Shown here piece by piece: positions 63,301 through 64,000 of a stretch of DNA of 64,000 nt. Origin of the DNA: Bathymodiolus brooksi (lineage: Eukaryota > Mollusca > Bivalvia > Mytilida > Modiolidae). Position 1 is the first letter of the stretch. Each line of letters begins with the position of its first letter. The notes beneath the pieces were generated by a model. It was not told the DNA's origin. It saw only the letters and a program-made list of their open reading frames with translations, and ran no database searches. Location: positions 57,260,203-57,324,202 of the forward strand of contig OY804586.1 in the NCBI GenBank assembly GCA_963680875.1, read 5' to 3'. A program made the translations under genes and the position numbers.

Positions 63301-64000
63301 TTTTTATGCCGATCGGAAATCCAAGATGGCCGCCACCGCAATACATAGATTAACATTGAACCCTATGGGAAAATATTCAAATGCCTTCTCAGAAACTACA
63401 AATATGATTAAAGCCAAACTGTACATGAATGCTCATTAGATGGTCCTCTACAAACTTTACGTTTTTTGTTCCGGTATGAAATTCAAAATGGCGGCTACGG
63501 CAGGACTTAGTTTAACATTGGACCCTATGGGAAAAATGTTTCAAAACGCTTCTTCTCTGAAACCACTTGGACAATTGAAACCAAACTGCCCAGGAATGAT
63601 CATTGGAAGGTCCTCTACAGACTGTTTGTTTTATATGCCGATCGGAAATCCAAGATGGCCGCCACTGCAATACATAGATTAACATTGAACCCTATGGGAA
63701 AATGTTCAAATGCCTTCTTCTCAGAAACTACAAATATGATTAAAGCCAAACTGTGCATGAATGTTCATTGGATGGTCCTCTACAAACTTTATGTTTTTTG
63801 TTCCGATATGAAATTCAAAATGGCAGCTACGGCAGGACTTAGTTTAACATTGGACCCTATGGGGAAAAGGTTTCAAAACGCTTCTTCTCTGAAACCACTT
63901 GAACAATTGAAACCAAACTCCCCAGGAATGATCATTGGAAGGTCCTCTACAGAATGTTTGTTTTATATGCCGATCGGAAATCCAAGATGGCCGCCACTGC

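Larger units (their letters stand above)
33905..64000 (+). repeat. 332-bp satellite array (about 90 units), runs off window end
   Basis: Head-to-tail units, mostly 332 bp. Each is a dimer of two related halves that both start aacattggaccctatgggaa: half A (165 bp, for example 33924-34088) and half B (167 bp, 34089-34255). Shared order in the halves: cttcttctc(a/t)gaaac, a ggtcctctacaa segment, tttttt, and ATGGC(G/C)GC. Units are nearly identical over most of the array, with variant units at fixed spacings, and become more diverged after about 62 kb. Half lengths near 166 bp are close to a nucleosome length. Each unit holds an open frame of 119 codons, but 332 is not a multiple of 3 and frames end and restart in every unit, so these are not called as genes. 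Confidence 0.95.

Noticed and set aside
33928..63682. About 90 open frames of 90-140 codons in the 332-bp array
   Set aside because: They repeat because the DNA repeats. The unit is not a multiple of 3, frames restart in every unit, and single-base changes break or extend them freely. Kept only as a low-interest finding.

Overview
This is nuclear DNA from an animal, most likely a bivalve or related mollusc. It is AT-rich, has spliced immunoglobulin-type exons with GT/AG boundaries, and carries the first half of a DZIP3-type HEPN domain, a family I associate with expanded bivalve gene sets. It also holds a Tx1/L1-like non-LTR retrotransposon and many short inverted-repeat elements. There is no bacterial gene organisation. 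The species call is inference.

One gene can be followed on the plus strand. Four exons share phase 1 at every boundary visible: the end of an Ig domain (1-82), two near-identical copies of a second Ig-like exon (24228-24539 and 26378-26689), and the start of a HEPN_DZIP3-like domain (28499-28699). The rest of the HEPN domain is not seen before 33.9 kb. The gene therefore looks like an Ig plus HEPN protein whose introns are filled with repeats.

From 83 to about 25.8 kb the introns are dominated by a 60-bp tandem repeat, roughly 250 monomers by length. Its core closely matches the exon/intron junction at 67-91, including the splice donor, so the array appears to have grown from that junction. 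It has higher-order structure and is interrupted by a hAT-like element (2480-3965), a 5'-truncated retrotransposon (8897-11986), an exact-position copy of that retrotransposon 5610 bp downstream (14507-17596), and a 1.2-kb terminal-inverted-repeat element (21448-22656). The copied retrotransposon arose by tandem duplication, not by a second insertion. A further duplication of about 2.15 kb doubled the second Ig exon with its SINE-like upstream sequence.

From 26.9 to 33.9 kb there is a patchwork of non-autonomous elements and small tandem repeats. It includes a diverged relative of the large satellite (27.2-27.9 kb), elements with inverted ends (29224-29812, 29909-30286, 33015-33582), and a 22-bp minisatellite split by a hAT-like element that carries a transposase-like coding relic (31616-32426).

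From about 33.9 kb to the window end there is a homogeneous 332-bp satellite, about 90 units. Each unit is a dimer of 165- and 167-bp halves, and each half carries an ATGGC motif resembling a YY1 site. Nested tandem duplications of 4306, 2969 and 3630 bp are visible. The recurring 119-codon open frames in it are judged to be by-products of the repeat, not genes.
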